A stretch of DNA of 64,000 nt from Paracoccus hibiscisoli (GTDB taxonomy: Bacteria > Pseudomonadota > Alphaproteobacteria > Rhodobacterales > Rhodobacteraceae): positions 1-64,000 of the forward strand of contig NZ_SUNH01000008.1 in assembly GCF_005048265.1 (NCBI RefSeq), given 5' to 3'. Under the pieces are notes generated by a model. It was not told the origin of the DNA, did no database searches, and worked only from the letters and a program-made list of their open reading frames with translations. Of this stretch, positions 61,904-64,000 are shown piece after piece (position 1 is the stretch's first letter; each line of letters opens with the position of its first letter). A program made the position numbers and the translations under genes.

Positions 61904-62997
61904 TGTCCCTGGGCGTCGCGCTGATCGGCACGGGCTTCATGGGCAAGTGTCACGCCATGGCCTGGCGCAACGTGGCGACCGCCTTTGGTGGCACGCCGCC
62001 GCGGCTGGAGGTTCTGGCCGATGCCGCGGCGCCGGGCGATCTGGCCCGGGCTTGGGGCTTTGCCCGCGCGACGGCTGACTGGCAGGCAGCAGTCGCCAAC
62101 CCGGGCGTCGACGTGGTCAGCATCACCACCCCAAACGGGTTGCACCGCCCCATGGCCGAGGCGGCCCTGCGCGCGGGCAAGCATGTCTGGCTGGAAAAGC
62201 CCATGGCGCTGACCCTGGCCGACGCGCAGGCGATGGCCGATCTGGCGGCCGCGCATCCTGGTCAGGTGACGCTGCTGGGCTACAACTATCTGCGCAGCCC
62301 GGCCTTTCAGGCGGCGCGTGCGATGGTGGCGGATGGGGTAATCGGCACCACCCTGGCCTTTCGCGGGGTCTATGACGAGGATTACTCCGCCGACCCGTCC
62401 CTGCCCTGGTCCTGGCGGATGACGCATCAGGAGGGCGGACTTGGCGCGCTTGGCGATCTGGGCTGTCATCTGGTCAGCGTCATGGTCGCGCTGATGGGCC
62501 CGGTGGCCGAACTGACCGCCATGACCCAGATCGCCGTGCCCACGCGCCCCTCGCCCGACGGCCCCCGCGCGGTGGAGAACGAGGACAGCGCCTTGGCCCT
62601 GATCCGCTTTTCCAGCGGTGCACAGGGGTCGTTCGCCACATCGCGCGTGGCACGGGGCCGCAAATGCCGCCTGCAATGGGAGATCCACGGCAGCGACGGC
62701 ACCCTGATCTTCGACCAGGAACACATAAACGAATTGTGGGTCCACCGGGCGGGCGAGGCGGGCTTCACCCGCCACCTGACCGGGCCGGACCAGCCGGATT
62801 TCGCCGCCTTCTGCCCCGCACCGGGGCATGGGTTCGGCTTCAACGAACAGAAGGTCGTGGAATGCCGCGACCTGATCCGCGCCACCCAAGGCGGCACCCC
62901 CTGCGGGCCCGATTTCGCCGCCGGCCTGCAGATCGAACGGATCATCCACGCCATGGCGACCAGCGCCGGTCGTCCCGTTTCCCTGGAGGGCGCATGA
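61903..62997 (+). CDS. Gfo/Idh/MocA-family oxidoreductase
   Basis: A 364-residue NAD(P)-dependent dehydrogenase. N-terminal fold [19 protein letters not shown], then [15 protein letters not shown] with the catalytic-region Lys, and a [14 protein letters not shown] segment with the conserved Asp/His. It is a distant paralogue of the iolG product upstream, and probably acts on a different inositol isomer or an inosose. It overlaps the ATPase gene (TGATG) and iolC (ATGA). Confidence 0.88.
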   Translation: MSLGVALIGTGFMGKCHAMAWRNVATAFGGTPPRLEVLADAAAPGDLARAWGFARATADWQAAVANPGVDVVSITTPNGLHRPMAEAALRAGKHVWLEKPMALTLADAQAMADLAAAHPGQVTLLGYNYLRSPAFQAARAMVADGVIGTTLAFRGVYDEDYSADPSLPWSWRMTHQEGGLGALGDLGCHLVSVMVALMGPVAELTAMTQIAVPTRPSPDGPRAVENEDSALALIRFSSGAQGSFATSRVARGRKCRLQWEIHGSDGTLIFDQEHINELWVHRAGEAGFTRHLTGPDQPDFAAFCPAPGHGFGFNEQKVVECRDLIRATQGGTPCGPDFAAGLQIERIIHAMATSAGRPVSLEGA

Positions 62998-64000
62998 AGA
63001 CGCTTGACGTGATCACCATCGGACGCAGCAGCGTTGACCTGTACGGCCAGCAGGTCGGCGGGCGGCTGGAGGATATGGGCTCGTTTGCAAAATATATCGG
63101 CGGCAGCCCGACGAACATCGCCTGCGGGACGGCGCGCTTGGGGCTGCGCTCTGCCGTGATCACGCGGGTGGGCGACGAGCATATGGGCCGCTTCATCCGC
63201 GAACAGCTGATCCGCGAGGGCGTCGATGTGCGCGGCGTGGCCACCGACCCCGAGCGGCTGACCGCGCTGGTCATCCTGGGCATCCGCGATGAGGACAGCT
63301 TTCCGCTGATCTTCTATCGTGAGAACTGCGCCGACATGGCGCTATCCCAGGGCGACATCGACGAGGCGCTGATCGCGGACGCGCGCTGTGTGCTGGCGAC
63401 CGGCACGCATCTGTCGCATCCCCGAACCGAGGCCGCGGTGATGCGCGCGCTGACGCTGGCGCGGGCGCATGGCGCGCGGACCGCCCTGGACATCGACTAT
63501 CGCCCCAATCTGTGGGGCGTGGCGGGCCATGGCGCGGGCGAGAGCCGCTTTGTCGAAAGCGCCGCCGTGACGGCGCGGCTGCAGGCGACGCTGGCCCTGT
63601 TCGATCTGATCGTCGGCACCGAGGAAGAGTTCCACATCGCCGGCGGCACCACCGACACGCTGGACGCCCTGCGCGCCGTCCGCGCGCTGAGCGATGCGGT
63701 GCTGGTCTGCAAGCGGGGTGCGGCGGGTGCCGTGGCCTTTGCGGGTGCCATCGACGGTTGGGACAGCGGCCAGCAGGGGCCGGGTTTCCCCATCGAGGTC
63801 TTCAACGTGCTGGGCGCGGGCGACGGGTTCTTTTCCGGCCTGCTGAAGGGCTGGCTGGACGACGAGCCCTGGCCGCGCGCGCTGGAATACGCCAATGCCT
63901 GCGGGGCCTTCGCGGTCAGCCGCCATGGCTGCACGCCCGCCTATCCCAGCCTGGAGGAGCTGCGTTTTTTCCTGGATCGCGGCGTGGTGCAGCCCGACCT
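62994..64000 (+). CDS. iolC: 5-dehydro-2-deoxygluconokinase, N-terminal part (runs off window)
   Basis: From ATG 62994 the frame is open to the window end (335 codons, no stop). It is a PfkB/ribokinase-family sugar kinase: [20 protein letters not shown], substrate-binding [15 protein letters not shown], and the C-terminal anion hole [19 protein letters not shown] with the catalytic Asp in GAGD. Inositol-degradation operons in alphaproteobacteria usually encode an IolC fused to a DUF2090 domain, which would lie beyond 64000. It phosphorylates the deoxy-keto-gluconate intermediate. Confidence 0.9.
   Translation, partial: MKTLDVITIGRSSVDLYGQQVGGRLEDMGSFAKYIGGSPTNIACGTARLGLRSAVITRVGDEHMGRFIREQLIREGVDVRGVATDPERLTALVILGIRDEDSFPLIFYRENCADMALSQGDIDEALIADARCVLATGTHLSHPRTEAAVMRALTLARAHGARTALDIDYRPNLWGVAGHGAGESRFVESAAVTARLQATLALFDLIVGTEEEFHIAGGTTDTLDALRAVRALSDAVLVCKRGAAGAVAFAGAIDGWDSGQQGPGFPIEVFNVLGAGDGFFSGLLKGWLDDEPWPRALEYANACGAFAVSRHGCTPAYPSLEELRFFLDRGVVQPD

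Overview
The window reads as chromosome or megaplasmid DNA of a high-G+C alphaproteobacterium. Rhodobacteraceae, and Paracoccus in particular, fit best. The reasons are the strongly GC-biased codon use, the long operons linked by ATGA/TGATG overlaps, the several ABC and TRAP uptake systems each tied to a catabolic operon, and the IS5- and IS3-type insertion sequences. This placement rests on overall character; no 16S or other marker gene is present. No tRNA, rRNA, CRISPR array or replication gene was seen.

Layout. (1) 1-660: the cut end of an IS5-family element, a second IS5 end fragment and the tail of a DUF883-type gene. (2) 669-15202: a peptide/amide catabolic island. A beta-hydroxyacid dehydrogenase, an aldehyde dehydrogenase and an amidase form one operon; two M20 peptidases, a dipeptide-type ABC transporter and an MlrC-like metallopeptidase form a second. 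Two paralogous IclR regulators are each divergent from one of these operons, and the same 15-bp palindrome lies in both divergent promoter regions. (3) 15203-16342: decayed DNA with an internally deleted MFS gene. (4) 16460-19919: a phnDCEE-type phosphonate/phosphate-ester uptake operon. (5) 19966-21270: IS5 and IS3 debris fused to a broken 5' part of etfB. (6) 21267-43974: a large acyl-CoA region. It holds a MmgE/PrpD protein, acyl-CoA dehydrogenases, a mesaconyl/itaconyl-CoA-hydratase-like MaoC protein, a CitE-type lyase, a two-subunit CoA-transferase and a TAXI-type TRAP transporter. A second set follows (CaiB-type CoA-transferase, enoyl-CoA hydratase, MaoC, ADP-forming acyl-CoA synthetase, thiolase-like protein, DUF35, hot-dog thioesterase, acyl-CoA dehydrogenase, SDR) with LysR and IclR regulators. 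(7) 44072-45520: a PAP2 phosphatase remnant cut by a decayed IS5 element. (8) 45971-49663: a secreted pair, an SGNH-hydrolase autotransporter and an argininosuccinate-lyase-like protein with a signal peptide. (9) 50008-51463: an IS3 element carrying several short palindromic insertions. (10) 52016-56676: an SbcD/SbcC-like (YhaO/YhaN-like) nuclease-ATPase pair. (11) 56727-64000: a myo-inositol operon with a LacI regulator, an inositol dehydrogenase, an ABC importer, a second Gfo/Idh/MocA dehydrogenase and iolC, which runs off the window.

How the parts work together. Four uptake systems (dipeptide ABC, phosphonate ABC, TAXI-TRAP, inositol ABC) each sit in or beside the operon that should use their substrate, and in all four the binding-protein gene is followed by a perfect GC-rich intercistronic hairpin. 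The acyl-CoA region can be read as a route from a C5-type dicarboxylate or branched acid to acetyl-CoA and pyruvate; this is inference from family membership.

The points most worth a second look are the family of about 40-nt palindromic insertions found inside transposases of two unrelated IS families, the exported lyase beside the SGNH autotransporter, the shared IclR operator, and the thiolase/DUF35 pair that lacks the usual cysteines.
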